A stretch of DNA of 64,000 nucleotides from Mycolicibacterium canariasense (GCF_002101555.1 NZ_LQOL01000042.1:248001-312000), one strand, 5' to 3'. Shown: positions 1 to 10,422, counted from the stretch's first letter. Translations and numbers: made by a program. The notes: generated by a model from the sequence alone, not told the origin.

Positions 1-323
1 TGAGTTTCGGGGTGGCCGCGGCGCTGTTCGTGTTGATCGCGATCTCGCCGGTGGCCCTGCAGGTGCACCTGACGGTCTTCGCGTTGGCGATCGTGATCGG
101 CTACTACGTGATCGGCCACGTGCACCACGCGCTGCACACCCCGCTGATGTCGGTCACCAACGCCATCTCCGGCATCATCGTCGTCGGCGCGCTGCTGCAG
201 ATCGGGCACGGTGACGTGGTTGTCACCGCCCTGTCGGCGGCGGCCATCCTGCTCGCCAGCATCAACGTCTTCGGTGGCTTCGCGGTGACACGCCGCATGC
301 TGGCGATGTTCTCGAGGAGCTAA
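1..323 (+). CDS. pntAb: NAD(P) transhydrogenase alpha subunit, membrane part (5' truncated)
   Basis: The gene is cut by the left edge; the open frame runs from the first complete codon at base 3 to a stop at 321-323. The roughly 106 visible residues form hydrophobic helices and contain the [14 protein letters not shown] segment typical of the C-terminal membrane domain of the transhydrogenase alpha subunit. In mycobacteria this domain is usually a separate small protein, PntAb. It forms part of the proton channel that couples proton entry to NADPH formation from NADH. The next gene, pntB, starts after one base, so the two are in one operon. Whether the catalytic alpha domain is fused or separate cannot be seen here. 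Confidence 0.88.
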   Translation, partial: SFGVAAALFVLIAISPVALQVHLTVFALAIVIGYYVIGHVHHALHTPLMSVTNAISGIIVVGALLQIGHGDVVVTALSAAAILLASINVFGGFAVTRRMLAMFSRS

Positions 324-324
324 C

Positions 325-1746
325 GTGTTCACCGTTGAAACCGCCGCCACGGCGGCGTACGTCGTTGCCGCGCTGCTGTTCATCCTGGCGCTGGCCGGAC
401 TGTCCAAGCATGAAACATCAAAGGCCGGAAACACTTTCGGCATGGCCGGGATGGCCGTCGCGCTGATCGCGACCATCGCCCTGGCGCTGGACCGGCGCAT
501 CGAACCACTCGGGCTCGGGCTGCTGGTGGGCGCCATGGCCATCGGCGCGGCGATCGGTCTATGGCGGGCCCGGGTGGTCGAGATGACCGGGATGCCCGAG
601 CTGATCGCGTTGCTGCACAGCTTCGTCGGTCTGGCCGCGGTGCTGGTCGGCTGGAATGGCTACCTGCATGTCGAGGCCGACGCCGCGGGTGCCGAAGCCG
701 CGCACCTGGCCGGCGAGGGCATGCTCGGCATCCACTCGGCCGAGGTGTTCGTCGGCGTGTTCATCGGTGCGGTGACGTTCACCGGCTCGATCGTCGCCAA
801 CCTCAAGCTGTCGGCGCGGATCAAGTCGGCCCCGCTGATGCTGCCCGGCAAGAACTTCCTCAACGTCGGTGCGCTGGTGCTGTTCTTCGCGCTGACGGTG
901 TGGTTCGTCATCTCCCCGCAGCTGTGGTTGCTCATCGTGGTCACCGCGCTCGCGCTGTTGCTGGGCTGGCATCTGGTGGCGTCCATCGGCGGCGGTGACA
1001 TGCCCGTAGTGGTGTCGATGCTCAACAGCTACTCCGGTTGGGCCGCGGCCGCGTCGGGCTTCCTGCTGTCCAACGACCTGCTGATCATCACCGGCGCACT
1101 GGTGGGGTCCTCCGGCGCGTATCTGTCCTACATCATGTGCAAGGCGATGAACCGCTCGTTCATCTCCGTGATCGCCGGTGGTTTCGGGATCGAGGCGGGG
1201 CCGGCCGAAGACAAGGACTACGGCGAGCACCGGGAGATCACCGCCGAGGGCGCGGCCGAACTGCTGGGCTCGGCGGAGTCGGTGATCATCACCCCCGGGT
1301 ACGGCATGGCCGTGGCGCAGGCCCAGTACGGCGTGGCCGACCTGACCCGCAAGCTACGCGAGCGCGGGGTCAACGTGCGGTTCGGCATCCACCCCGTCGC
1401 AGGCCGGCTGCCCGGCCACATGAACGTGCTGCTGGCCGAGGCCAAGGTGCCCTACGACATCGTGCTGGAGATGGACGAGATCAACGACGACTTCCCCGAG
1501 ACCTCGGTGGTGCTCGTCATCGGCGCCAACGACACCGTCAACCCGGCGGCGTCGGAGGACCCGGGCTCACCGATCGCCGGCATGCCGGTGCTGACGGTGT
1601 GGAACGCCGAGAACGTCATCGTGTTCAAGCGGTCCATGGCGTCCGGCTATGCCGGGGTGCAGAACCCGCTGTTCTTCCGGGAGAACACCCAGATGCTGTT
1701 CGGCGATGCGCGGGACCGGGTCAACGACATTCTCGCCGCGCTGTAA
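325..1746 (+). CDS. pntB: NAD(P) transhydrogenase beta subunit
   Basis: This 473-residue protein has the expected size and layout of PntB. About nine hydrophobic helices fill roughly residues 1-280. A soluble NADP-binding domain fills the C-terminal third, with the [10 protein letters not shown] loop near residue 325, [14 protein letters not shown] near 357 and a [14 protein letters not shown] stretch. It transfers hydride between NADH and NADP+ at the membrane, driven by the proton gradient. The ATG lies one base after the pntAb stop. The stop codon falls inside the first copy of a 26-bp tandem repeat that continues downstream. Confidence 0.95.
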   Translation: MFTVETAATAAYVVAALLFILALAGLSKHETSKAGNTFGMAGMAVALIATIALALDRRIEPLGLGLLVGAMAIGAAIGLWRARVVEMTGMPELIALLHSFVGLAAVLVGWNGYLHVEADAAGAEAAHLAGEGMLGIHSAEVFVGVFIGAVTFTGSIVANLKLSARIKSAPLMLPGKNFLNVGALVLFFALTVWFVISPQLWLLIVVTALALLLGWHLVASIGGGDMPVVVSMLNSYSGWAAAASGFLLSNDLLIITGALVGSSGAYLSYIMCKAMNRSFISVIAGGFGIEAGPAEDKDYGEHREITAEGAAELLGSAESVIITPGYGMAVAQAQYGVADLTRKLRERGVNVRFGIHPVAGRLPGHMNVLLAEAKVPYDIVLEMDEINDDFPETSVVLVIGANDTVNPAASEDPGSPIAGMPVLTVWNAENVIVFKRSMASGYAGVQNPLFFRENTQMLFGDARDRVNDILAAL

Positions 1747-1846
1747 GCGCGCATCCAGCCTGAGCGCTGTAAGCGCGCATCCAGCCTGAGCGCTGTAAGC
1801 GCGCATCCGGCCTGAGCGCTGTAAGCGCGTAGACAGCCTCAGCGCT
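1740..1846. repeat. 26-bp tandem repeat, four copies, overlapping the pntB stop
   Basis: Four head-to-tail copies of a 26-bp unit beginning GCTGTAAGCGCG occupy 1740-1765, 1766-1791, 1792-1817 and 1818-1843, followed by a partial GCT. Copies 1 and 2 are identical, copy 3 has one change, and copy 4 is more divergent. The pntB stop codon TAA is contributed by copy 1. Each junction contains GCGCT-gta-AGCGC, a small 5-bp hairpin. The array fills most of the gap before the next gene. It may affect transcript ends or be a variable-number repeat. Confidence 0.9.
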
Positions 1847-1916
1847 ACGGTTTCCCGCCGGGCGGACACCGGGGGCTAGGTTGTGTCCCCTCGCGGCGAA
1901 ACTAGGATATGCAACT

Positions 1917-3056
1917 ATGCCGGTCGACCGTCTCCTGCCCTCCGTCGAAGCGCAGGAACTCCTCGCGCTGACCCGCGATATCGCCGACAAGGTGCTCGAC
2001 CCGATCGTCGACGCTCACGAGAAGGCCGAGACCTACCCCGACGGCGTTTTCGCCCAACTGGGTGCGGCCGGACTGCTCAGCCTGCCCCAGCCCGAGGAAT
2101 GGGGTGGTGGCGGCCAGCCCTACGAGGTGTATCTGCAGGTGCTCGAGGAGATCGCCGCGCGGTGGGCGGCCATCGGCGTCGCGGTCAGCGTGCACAGCCT
2201 GTCCTCGCACGCGCTGCTGGCCTTCGGTACCGACGAGCAGAAGCAGCGCTGGCTACCCGGCATGCTCTCCGGCACGCAGATCGGCGCCTATAGCCTGTCC
2301 GAACCACAGGCGGGCTCCGACGCGGCCGCGCTGCGCTGCGCGGCGGTGCGCGACGGCGACGGCTATGTCCTCAACGGCTCCAAGGCGTGGATCACCCACG
2401 GCGGCAAGGCGGATTTCTACACGCTGTTCGCCCGCACCGGCGAGGGCTCGAAAGGCGTGTCCTGCTTTCTGATTCCGGGCGACGCCGAGGGCCTGTCCTT
2501 CGGCAAGCCCGAGGAGAAGATGGGCCTGCACGCGGTGCCGACCACGTCGGCGTTCTACGACAACGTGCGCGTGGACGCCGACCGGTTGATCGGCGCCGAG
2601 GGCCAGGGGCTGCCGATCGCGTTCTCCGCACTCGACTCCGGGCGGCTCGGCATCGCGGCGGTGGCCGTCGGTATCGCGCAGGCCGCGCTCGACGAGGCCG
2701 TGCGCTACGCCAACGAGCGAACGACGTTCGGCCGCAAGATCATCGATCATCAGGGATTGGGCTTTCTGCTGGCCGATATGGCCGCCGCGGTGGCCGGCGC
2801 GCGGGCCACCTATCTGGACGCGGCGCGCCGGCGCGACCTGGGGCTGCCCTACTCCGCGCAGGCCAGCGTGGCCAAGCTGCTCGCGACCGATGCCGCGATG
2901 AAGGTGACCACCGACGCCGTGCAGGTGTTCGGCGGCGTCGGCTACACGCGTGACTTCCGGGTGGAGCGCTATATGCGCGAAGCCAAGATCACCCAGATCT
3001 TCGAGGGCACCAACCAGATTCAGCGGCTGGTGATCGCCCGCGGGCTGACGTCCTGA
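1917..3056 (+). CDS. acyl-CoA dehydrogenase
   Basis: This 379-residue FAD flavoprotein oxidises acyl-CoA to trans-2-enoyl-CoA. It shows the family order: helical N-terminal domain, YSLSEPQAGSDAA flavin/substrate loop, WITHGGKADFYT, a central beta domain, then the VFGGVGYTRDF and AKITQIFEGTNQIQR signatures. The Glu of IFEGTN is at the catalytic-base position of short/medium-chain enzymes. The ATG at 1917 was chosen because it gives the usual N-terminus and follows AGGA; an in-frame start 36 bases upstream lacks that support. The 3' end overlaps the convergent MarR gene by 37 bp. The substrate is unknown, and it is not the same subfamily as the fadE2 gene in this window. Confidence 0.92.
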   Translation: MPVDRLLPSVEAQELLALTRDIADKVLDPIVDAHEKAETYPDGVFAQLGAAGLLSLPQPEEWGGGGQPYEVYLQVLEEIAARWAAIGVAVSVHSLSSHALLAFGTDEQKQRWLPGMLSGTQIGAYSLSEPQAGSDAAALRCAAVRDGDGYVLNGSKAWITHGGKADFYTLFARTGEGSKGVSCFLIPGDAEGLSFGKPEEKMGLHAVPTTSAFYDNVRVDADRLIGAEGQGLPIAFSALDSGRLGIAAVAVGIAQAALDEAVRYANERTTFGRKIIDHQGLGFLLADMAAAVAGARATYLDAARRRDLGLPYSAQASVAKLLATDAAMKVTTDAVQVFGGVGYTRDFRVERYMREAKITQIFEGTNQIQRLVIARGLTS

Positions 3057-3466
3057 CCGGCGATCGCGGCCAGCATCCTGCGGAATTCCCGGCGCTGGGA
3101 GGTATCGAGCGCCGCGAGAACCTTCGCCTCCGCGGCACGTACCGCGGGCATGGAGTCATCGAGCAGGCGCTGCGCCGCGGCGGTCACCTGGCATGGGAGA
3201 GATCTGCCGCGGGCCGCCTTGGCCGGCCTGTGCACCAACCCGGCCGATTCCAGAGCGGCCAGCGTGGTGTTCATGGTCTGCGGTGTCACCTCGAAGATCC
3301 TGGCCAGCTCGGCGTTGGTCAGGCCGGGCGTCTCGCGCAACACCCGCAAGCAGACGAATTCGGCAAGCGTCAGCTCGAATTGCTGTAGCACCATGCTCAT
3401 CTCGGCCCGCAGCCGCGCACTCACCCGATAGATCAGCGGCCCGAGCAGCTGGTTGTTCTGCGGCAT
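3020..3466 (-). CDS. MarR-family transcriptional regulator
   Basis: The 148-residue product is the normal size for a MarR winged-helix dimer. The recognition region reads LTNAELARIFEVTPQTMNTTLAALESAGL, followed by a basic wing (RPAKAARGRSL) and C-terminal dimerisation helices. The ATG at 3466 gives MPQNNQLLGPLIYR; an in-frame ATG at 3478 would add four residues. It is divergent from a SAM methyltransferase gene 45 bp away, and ATATCAG half-sites fill that gap, so it probably represses itself and the methyltransferase. The ligand is unknown. The last 37 bp overlap the acyl-CoA dehydrogenase on the other strand. Confidence 0.88.
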   Translation of the reverse strand: MPQNNQLLGPLIYRVSARLRAEMSMVLQQFELTLAEFVCLRVLRETPGLTNAELARIFEVTPQTMNTTLAALESAGLVHRPAKAARGRSLPCQVTAAAQRLLDDSMPAVRAAEAKVLAALDTSQRREFRRMLAAIAGQDVSPRAITSR

Positions 3467-3468
3467 GC

Positions 3469-3503
3469 ATATCAGCATCTCATATATCAGAAATACTGAT
3501 ATA
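3469..3503. promoter_or_regulatory. palindromic operator between MarR and methyltransferase genes
   Basis: A perfect inverted repeat TATATCAG-aaata-CTGATATA lies at 3483-3503, and a third direct ATATCAG copy is at 3469-3475. AT-rich palindromes of about 20 bp in the divergent gap of a MarR gene are typical autoregulatory operators. The right arm runs into the AAAGGAG ribosome-binding site of the methyltransferase (ATG at 3511), so bound repressor would cover its transcription start region. Confidence 0.7.
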
Positions 3504-3510
3504 AAGGAGT

Positions 3511-4194
3511 ATGTCCAATGCGCAGAACTACGACTTCGATACCGTCTACCGCGGTGAGAGCCCCGTGTTCGGCGGCGCTCGGCCCGCCTGGAGCATCGGC
3601 CGGCCACAGCCGGAGCTGGCCGCCCTGATCGACGCCGGCCAGGTGCGCGGGCCGGTCCTGGATGCCGGTTGCGGCGAGGCCGCGCTGTCCCTGGAGCTGG
3701 CGGCCCGTGGCTATCAGACCGTGGGTATCGACCTGTCTGCCAAGGCGATCGCATTGGCCGAGGCAGAAGCACGGCGACGCGGCTTGAGCACCGCGGAGTT
3801 CCGGGTGGCCGATATCACCGACCTGCACGGCTATGACGACCACTTCGCGACCATCGTCGACAGCGCGCTCTTGCACTCGATGCCCGTCGCGCTACGGCCG
3901 GGATACCTGGCGTCCACCGCACGCGCCGCCGCTCCCGGCGCGCGCTTCTTCATCCTGGTCTTCGACCGCTCCGCCACGCCGACCGGCCCCGATGATCCGG
4001 TCGCCCCGGTCACCGCCGAAGAGCTGATCGATGCGGTGTCGCCGTACTGGACGATCGATGATGTCCGCCCGGCCCGTCATTTCTGCCGGATGCCCGATCC
4101 CGTCCCGGACTCGTTCGCCGGCATCGAGTTCCGCGACGAGTACGACGGGCTCAGCTCGGTCGGGGCATGGTTGCTGTCGGCACATCACGACTGA
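3511..4194 (+). CDS. class I SAM-dependent methyltransferase
   Basis: The product is 227 residues with a Rossmann-fold methyltransferase core. Motif I reads VLDAGCGEAALSLEL near residue 50, followed by the acidic end of beta-2 (VGIDLSAKAIALAE), the motif II region RVADITDL and the post-motif FFILVFDRS. It resembles small thiopurine/tellurite-type methyltransferases in layout, but the acceptor cannot be read from the sequence. A strong AAAGGAG sits only one base before the ATG, so another start is possible, though no better in-frame one is seen. It is divergent from the MarR gene, and its 3' end overlaps the convergent histidine kinase gene by 10 bp. Confidence 0.85.
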   Translation: MSNAQNYDFDTVYRGESPVFGGARPAWSIGRPQPELAALIDAGQVRGPVLDAGCGEAALSLELAARGYQTVGIDLSAKAIALAEAEARRRGLSTAEFRVADITDLHGYDDHFATIVDSALLHSMPVALRPGYLASTARAAAPGARFFILVFDRSATPTGPDDPVAPVTAEELIDAVSPYWTIDDVRPARHFCRMPDPVPDSFAGIEFRDEYDGLSSVGAWLLSAHHD

Positions 4195-5393
4195 CCCGGC
4201 ACCAGCGGACTCGGGGCCTCGGCAGGTTCGGGCGGCGAGGACACCGTCACCGTGGTCCCGCGCCCGGGCGCCGAGTCGACATCCATCACCCCACCCATCG
4301 CGTCCACCCGGGCCAGCAACGACGCCAACCCGATATGGCCGGCCGCCAGCCGGTCGGCCACCAGGGACGGTTCGAAGCCGACACCGTCGTCGGACACCGT
4401 GAGCACCACCCGCTCCCGCACCCGCGCCAGTCGCACCGACACCGTCGTCGCGCGCGCATGCTTGCCGATGTTGACCAACAGCTCACGCGCGGCCCGGTAC
4501 ATCAGCGCCTCGGACTCCGGCTTTCCCACCTCCTGCAGATCGGTGCGGACCTCGCACTGGTTGCGAGATTCGAACTGGCGCAACAGCTCTCGCACACCGG
4601 CCGTCAGACCGAGCTGCGCCAGCACCTGCGGATGCAATTCGGTGACGGTGGAGCGCAACTGCTTGGCGGTGTCCTGCAGGGCGGCGTGCACCGCATCCAG
4701 CGCGGGATCGGGCAATCGCTCCCGCACCTCGTCGAGTTCCATCCGGGCGGCCAGCAGGGTCTGCAGCGGGCCGTCGTGCAGGTTCTCGGCCACTTCGCGG
4801 TTGTGCCGTTCGTCGGCCTGCATCGCCTCCGACACCAGCTGACGTCGCACCTCCAGCAGCGCCTTGACCCGGGCCGAACGCCGGGACAGCACAAGACATA
4901 ACGCGGTGGTGGCCACGGCCAGCCACAGCAGGAACCCGAAGTGGGTGTACACCATGTTCGGCAATCCGATGCGGTCGTCACGCTTGGAGTAGACGATCCA
5001 CACCGACAGATACGCAGCGGCAGTGAGGGTTCCGATGATCCCGGTCATCCACGGACGGTCCTGGAAGGCCACCGAGATGGGCAGCAGGAAGAACACCGGC
5101 AACAGCGCCGCCGTCGCACCGCCGGACACCAGACACAGCACCACGATGACGAGCACGTCGACACCGGTGGATGCCCAGTCCGCCCACCGCGGCAGCGGTC
5201 CGCGCAGCGCCACCACCAGCCACACCACGGCGGCGACCGCGTAGGCGCCCAACACCCCCGCGTAGAGGCCCGGCAACCAGTGGTCGACCTCCCAGATCCA
5301 CACCAGCACGGCGATCAGCGCGATCAGCGGCAGCCGCAGCACCGCCGAGACCCGCACCGGTTCGGCCGAGAAGAAGGCGACGACGCCCGTCAT
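4185..5393 (-). CDS. NarL-type sensor histidine kinase
   Basis: This 402-residue membrane kinase has about six hydrophobic helices in residues 15-170, a linker helix, then a HisKA_3 dimerisation domain with the phosphoacceptor His206 in ENLHDGPLQ. An HATPase domain follows, with the N-box around LLVNIGKHARA and the G-box DDGVGFEPS. It should autophosphorylate and pass phosphate to the response regulator encoded directly upstream (stop at 5395, one base before this ATG), so the two are cotranscribed. No large extracytoplasmic sensor domain is visible, suggesting sensing within the membrane. The stimulus is unknown. Confidence 0.92.
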   Translation of the reverse strand: MTGVVAFFSAEPVRVSAVLRLPLIALIAVLVWIWEVDHWLPGLYAGVLGAYAVAAVVWLVVALRGPLPRWADWASTGVDVLVIVVLCLVSGGATAALLPVFFLLPISVAFQDRPWMTGIIGTLTAAAYLSVWIVYSKRDDRIGLPNMVYTHFGFLLWLAVATTALCLVLSRRSARVKALLEVRRQLVSEAMQADERHNREVAENLHDGPLQTLLAARMELDEVRERLPDPALDAVHAALQDTAKQLRSTVTELHPQVLAQLGLTAGVRELLRQFESRNQCEVRTDLQEVGKPESEALMYRAARELLVNIGKHARATTVSVRLARVRERVVLTVSDDGVGFEPSLVADRLAAGHIGLASLLARVDAMGGVMDVDSAPGRGTTVTVSSPPEPAEAPSPLVPGQS

Positions 5394-5394
5394 G

Positions 5395-6042
5395 TCAGTC
5401 GAGCAGCTTGCGGCGCATCGCTTCGGCCACCGCGGCGGCCCGGTCGCCCACGCCGAGTTTCTCGTAGAGCCGCTGCACGTGTGTCTTGACCGTCGACGGG
5501 GCCAAGTACAGCTCCTTGGCCATCGCCGGGATGCTCAGCCCGCGGGCGATCATCGCGAGCACCTCCCGCTCGCGGGCGGACAGGGCCGGCACATCGGGCT
5601 CGTTGCGGCGCCGGATCTCGCCGGCCAACGACGCGGCCAGCGCGGGCGCGATGACATCGCGGCCCCGGGCACAGTCGAGCACCGCACTGACCAACTCACC
5701 GCGGGTGGACTCCTTGGACAAGAACCCGGCCGCGCCGTCCTGCAGGGCCTTGTACACGATGGCCGATTCGTCGTGCGCCGAGATCAGCAACACCCGGGTG
5801 GGCAGCCCGTCGCGGGTCACCGCGGCGGCCACCGCCGAACCGTCCATGGTGGGCATCCGGTAATCCAGCAGCGCCACCGCCGGTCTGTGGGTGCGGATCG
5901 CCTCCAGTGCGGCCGCCCCGTCCTCGGCCTCGGCGACCACGTCGATCGAGCCGCTGGCCACCAGCGCACGCACCACCCCGTCGCGAAACATCGGATGGTC
6001 GTCGCCGACCACCACCCGCACCTTCTGCGCCGAGTCCTGCAT
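5395..6042 (-). CDS. NarL/LuxR-family response regulator
   Basis: The 215-residue protein has a receiver domain with acidic pair GDDHP, phosphoacceptor Asp60 in VALLDYRMPTMDG and the conserved Lys in FLSKES. A C-terminal LuxR helix-turn-helix follows (SAREREVLAMIARGLSI through STVKTHVQRLYEKLGV). It is the cognate partner of the sensor kinase downstream. The ATG at 6042 gives a standard receiver N-terminus (MQDSAQKVRVVVGDDH); a start at 6078 would add a 12-residue leader with no family counterpart. The 86-bp gap to the divergent LysR gene must hold its promoter. Confidence 0.92.
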   Translation of the reverse strand: MQDSAQKVRVVVGDDHPMFRDGVVRALVASGSIDVVAEAEDGAAALEAIRTHRPAVALLDYRMPTMDGSAVAAAVTRDGLPTRVLLISAHDESAIVYKALQDGAAGFLSKESTRGELVSAVLDCARGRDVIAPALAASLAGEIRRRNEPDVPALSAREREVLAMIARGLSIPAMAKELYLAPSTVKTHVQRLYEKLGVGDRAAAVAEAMRRKLLD

Positions 6043-6128
6043 GCGAGTCAGCTTGTCACAGTGGGCCGGTGCCGACACGCCGAACCAAAAGGCCTGTTTG
6101 TGGTGCTCCGGCCGGAAGAGTCACCGGT

Positions 6129-7010
6129 ATGGACGTTGACGACCTGCACTGGTTCGTCGTGCTGGCCGAGACCGAACACGTCACCGACGCGGCGGCCGAA
6201 CTCGGTATCAGCCAGCCGACGTTGTCCCGCGCGCTGGCCCGGCTGGAGGCCCAGGTCGGTGCGCCGCTGTTCGACCGGGTCAACCGACGGCTCCAGCTCA
6301 ACGCCTACGGCCGGATCATGCTGGAGCACGCTCGCCGTGCCCTTACCGAAATACGCTCGGCCACAGAGCACATCGCCGCGCTGCGTGACCCAGAGACCGG
6401 CCTGGTGCGGCTGGCGTTCCTGCATTCCCAGGCCGGCGGGTTCGTCCCGGAGCTGTTACGCCGCTTCCGCGACGATGCACCCCAGGTACAGTTCGACCTG
6501 TTCCAGGGGGCCGCGCACGATATCGCCGAACGGCTGGCCGACGGTGAGTCCGACCTCGCCATCACCTCGCCCCGCCCGCCGGGGCTGCCGTGGCGCGGGC
6601 TGTACGTCGAGCGGCTGTGCCTGGCGGTGCCACGGGCGCATCCGTTCGCGCGACGCACCCGCATCCGGTTGGCTGATGCGGGCGACGAACCGTTCGTCGG
6701 CCTGGCGCCGGGGTTCGGGTTGCGTCAGCTCACCGACGAACTGTGTGCGGAGGCGGGGATCGATCCGCCCATCGTCTTCGAGGCCATGGAGATCCCGACG
6801 ATGGAGGGGCTGGTCGCCGCCGGGTTCGGGGTGGCCGTCGTCCCCGTGCCTCGACCGCAACGCGCCGAACCCGGCGCGGCCTACATTCCGCTCACCGAGG
6901 CCGCCGCCAAGCGGCAGATCGGTCTCACCTGGAACGACGCCCGTGAGATACCGCCCGCGGCGGCCCGACTGATCGACTTCATCATTCATAACCGTCATGA
7001 ACTCTCCTAA
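6129..7010 (+). CDS. LysR-family transcriptional regulator
   Basis: The 293-residue product has an N-terminal winged helix-turn-helix (HWFVVLAETEHVTDAAAELG, then ISQPTLSRALARLEAQVG) and a periplasmic-binding-like effector domain after residue 90. The ATG at 6129 gives MDVDDLHWFV, the normal LysR start; the open frame extends upstream without matching the family. The MFS transporter gene starts 46 bp downstream on the same strand. A LysR gene beside an AraJ/YnfM-like MFS gene is a recurrent arrangement, so it probably controls the transporter. The inducer is unknown. Confidence 0.9.
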   Translation: MDVDDLHWFVVLAETEHVTDAAAELGISQPTLSRALARLEAQVGAPLFDRVNRRLQLNAYGRIMLEHARRALTEIRSATEHIAALRDPETGLVRLAFLHSQAGGFVPELLRRFRDDAPQVQFDLFQGAAHDIAERLADGESDLAITSPRPPGLPWRGLYVERLCLAVPRAHPFARRTRIRLADAGDEPFVGLAPGFGLRQLTDELCAEAGIDPPIVFEAMEIPTMEGLVAAGFGVAVVPVPRPQRAEPGAAYIPLTEAAAKRQIGLTWNDAREIPPAAARLIDFIIHNRHELS

Positions 7011-7056
7011 ATTCATGCATTGGACACATCGATTCACGAGTCCTACCGTCGACTGA

Positions 7057-8271
7057 GTGACCGCATCCCTGACCTCGACGGGCTGGCAGGGACATCCGCG
7101 TGGTTCGGCGGACTACCGCCGACTGCTCGCCGCCCTGTTCTGCGCGGGTGTCGCGACCTTCGCCCAGCTGTACTCACCACAGGCGGTGTTGCCGCTGATC
7201 GCCACCGACCTCGGCACCGGCGCCGCGCACGCCGCACTCACCGTGTCGGCCGCCACGGTGGGCCTCGCCCTCGGCGTGATCCCGTGGTCGGTGCTCGCCG
7301 ACCGGATCGGCCGGGTGCAGGCGATGACCATATCCGTCACGGCGGCAACGGTTCTCGGGCTCCTCGTACCGTTCGCCCCGACGGCCGCGTTGTTGCTCGG
7401 CGGCAGGCTGATCGAGGGGCTGATGCTCGGTGGTGTGCCGGCCGTCGCCATCGCGTACCTGACCGAAGAGATCGCGTCGGGCCATGCCGCCCGCGCCGCG
7501 GGCACCTATGTGGCCGGCACCACGATCGGCGGGCTGAGCGGACGACTGGTCACCGGACCGATCGCCCAATACGTCGGGTGGCGCGCCGGTGTCCTCACGG
7601 TCGCGGTGCTGTGCGCCGTGGCCGCAACGGCTTTCGTCAAACTGGCCCCGCGTGCCCGCGGCTTCACCCCGTCCCGCAGCAGCGATCTGGGCCGCAAACT
7701 GCTGACGAACCTGCGCTCACCGCGGCAGCTGGTGCTGTTCGCCCAGGGCTTCCTGCTGATGGGCGGCTTCGTCGCGATGTACAACTTCCTCGGCTTCCGG
7801 CTGGTGGCGGCACCGTTTCACCTCCCGCAGACGGTGGTCAGCCTGGTGTTCCTGGCCTACCTCGCCGGCACCTGGGCCTCGGCGCGCGCCGGCGCCGAGG
7901 CCGGACGGTTCGGCCGCCGCCGCGTGCTGCTGGCCTCGACCGCGACGATGATCGTCGGCACCGCAATCACCCTCAGCGACAACGTCTTCGCCGTGCTGGC
8001 CGGCCTGGTACTGGCCACCGCCGGATTCTTCGGTGCGCATTCGATCGCCTCGGGCTGGGTGGGCGTCGCGACGGCCGACGGCAAGGCGCAGGCATCGTCG
8101 CTCTACAACCTCTGCTACTACGCCGGGTCCAGCGTCGTCGGATGGTTCGGCGGCGTGGCCTTCGACACCGCCGGCTGGCCCGCCGTGGCGGGCACCGTCA
8201 TCGGTCTGGCCGTCGTTTCGGGGGCCCTCGCGATGACACTGCGCACCAGCTCGGTGCCGCAACCGCGCTAG
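7057..8271 (+). CDS. MFS transporter, YnfM/AraJ-like
   Basis: This 404-residue integral membrane protein has about twelve predicted helices. It shows the MFS loop 2-3 signature (SVLADRIGRVQAM) and a related loop 8-9 motif (AEAGRFGRRRVLL). The N-terminus, with FCAGVATFAQLYSPQAVLP, and the LYNLCYYAGSSVVGWFGG segment resemble the YnfM/AraJ exporter group, so it is inferred to export a small molecule by proton antiport. The start is GTG at 7057. The preceding LysR gene is its likely regulator. No substrate can be assigned. Confidence 0.88.
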   Translation: MTASLTSTGWQGHPRGSADYRRLLAALFCAGVATFAQLYSPQAVLPLIATDLGTGAAHAALTVSAATVGLALGVIPWSVLADRIGRVQAMTISVTAATVLGLLVPFAPTAALLLGGRLIEGLMLGGVPAVAIAYLTEEIASGHAARAAGTYVAGTTIGGLSGRLVTGPIAQYVGWRAGVLTVAVLCAVAATAFVKLAPRARGFTPSRSSDLGRKLLTNLRSPRQLVLFAQGFLLMGGFVAMYNFLGFRLVAAPFHLPQTVVSLVFLAYLAGTWASARAGAEAGRFGRRRVLLASTATMIVGTAITLSDNVFAVLAGLVLATAGFFGAHSIASGWVGVATADGKAQASSLYNLCYYAGSSVVGWFGGVAFDTAGWPAVAGTVIGLAVVSGALAMTLRTSSVPQPR

Positions 8272-8323
8272 CGCTCGACGGATTCCCCGACACCTTTCCA
8301 CTTGTCTAACCAGGTGGCATATC

Positions 8324-9598
<1,275 letters not shown>

Positions 9599-9611
9599 CA
9601 CAGTAGGAACC

Positions 9612-10397
9612 GTGGAACTCTCGGGCGCCTGGAACTTTCGCGATGTCGCCGAGCAGACCGGGGTCCGTCCCGGCCTGCTCTACCGTGCGAGCGAGCTGAG
9701 CAAGCTGACCGACGAGGGCGGCCGGCGGCTCGTGGAACTGGGCATCGCGAACGTCGCCGATCTGCGGTCGCACCGGGAGGTCCAGCGGCGCGGCCCCGGG
9801 CATGTGCCCAGCGGCGTCGAGATCCACCTGCTGCCGTTCCATTTCGACGACGACAGCGAGCAGGACGCCCCGCACGAGTCGACGTTCCAGCGGGTGATGT
9901 CGGAGTCGCCCGCCGACGAGGACGTCACCGAGTCGGCCAAGCGCTACATGGCCGAGGTGTACGAGGAGTTCCCGGCGCTTCCGGGCGCCCAAACCGCGGT
10001 GCGTCAGGTCATCTCGCTGCTGGCGGATGGTAAGCCGGTGCTGGCGCACTGCTTCGCGGGTAAGGACCGCACCGGGTTCACCGTGGCGACGGTGCTGGAG
10101 GCGGTGGGTGTCGACCGCGACGCCATCGTGGGCGACTTCCTGCGCAGCAATGACGCCATCCCCGCGTTGCGGGAGCGGATCCTGGAGCAGGTGCGGGCCC
10201 GTGCCGGCGAAGCCGCCGAGGTGATCACCTTCGCCGAGGCCAGACTGACCGACGAGGTACTCGGCGTGCGTGCGGAGTACCTGGAGGCGGCGTGGCGGGT
10301 CCGCGACGAGAAGTACGGGTCGCTCGGTGGTTTCCTGGACGTCGCCGAGGTGACGCACGAACAGCGCGACCGGCTCCGCGCGGCCCTGCGGGCGTGA
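9612..10397 (+). CDS. ptpB: protein tyrosine phosphatase, PtpB type
   Basis: The 261-residue protein is a mycobacterial PtpB-like phosphatase, a family that dephosphorylates phosphotyrosine and, in M. tuberculosis, phosphoinositides. The N-terminus (LSGAWNFRDV) and the P-loop HCFAGKDRTG, with catalytic Cys147 and Arg153, are diagnostic. Downstream, VGVDRDAIVGDFLRSND and GVRAEYLEAA match the family. No signal peptide is visible. The GTG start at 9612 follows TAGGAA and fits the normal N-terminus. It lies 13 bp after fadE2, so cotranscription is likely. In a saprophytic fast grower the host-directed role known for M. tuberculosis need not apply. Confidence 0.93.
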   Translation: MELSGAWNFRDVAEQTGVRPGLLYRASELSKLTDEGGRRLVELGIANVADLRSHREVQRRGPGHVPSGVEIHLLPFHFDDDSEQDAPHESTFQRVMSESPADEDVTESAKRYMAEVYEEFPALPGAQTAVRQVISLLADGKPVLAHCFAGKDRTGFTVATVLEAVGVDRDAIVGDFLRSNDAIPALRERILEQVRARAGEAAEVITFAEARLTDEVLGVRAEYLEAAWRVRDEKYGSLGGFLDVAEVTHEQRDRLRAALRA

Positions 10398-10422
10398 TTC
10401 GAAGCGCTTTTCCGCGCCGACA

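Noticed and set aside
6996..7017. CATGAA-N10-TTCATG inverted repeat at the end of the LysR gene
   Set aside because: It spans the LysR stop codon, arms are short, and it lacks the T-N11-A form of LysR sites; possible but not supportable.
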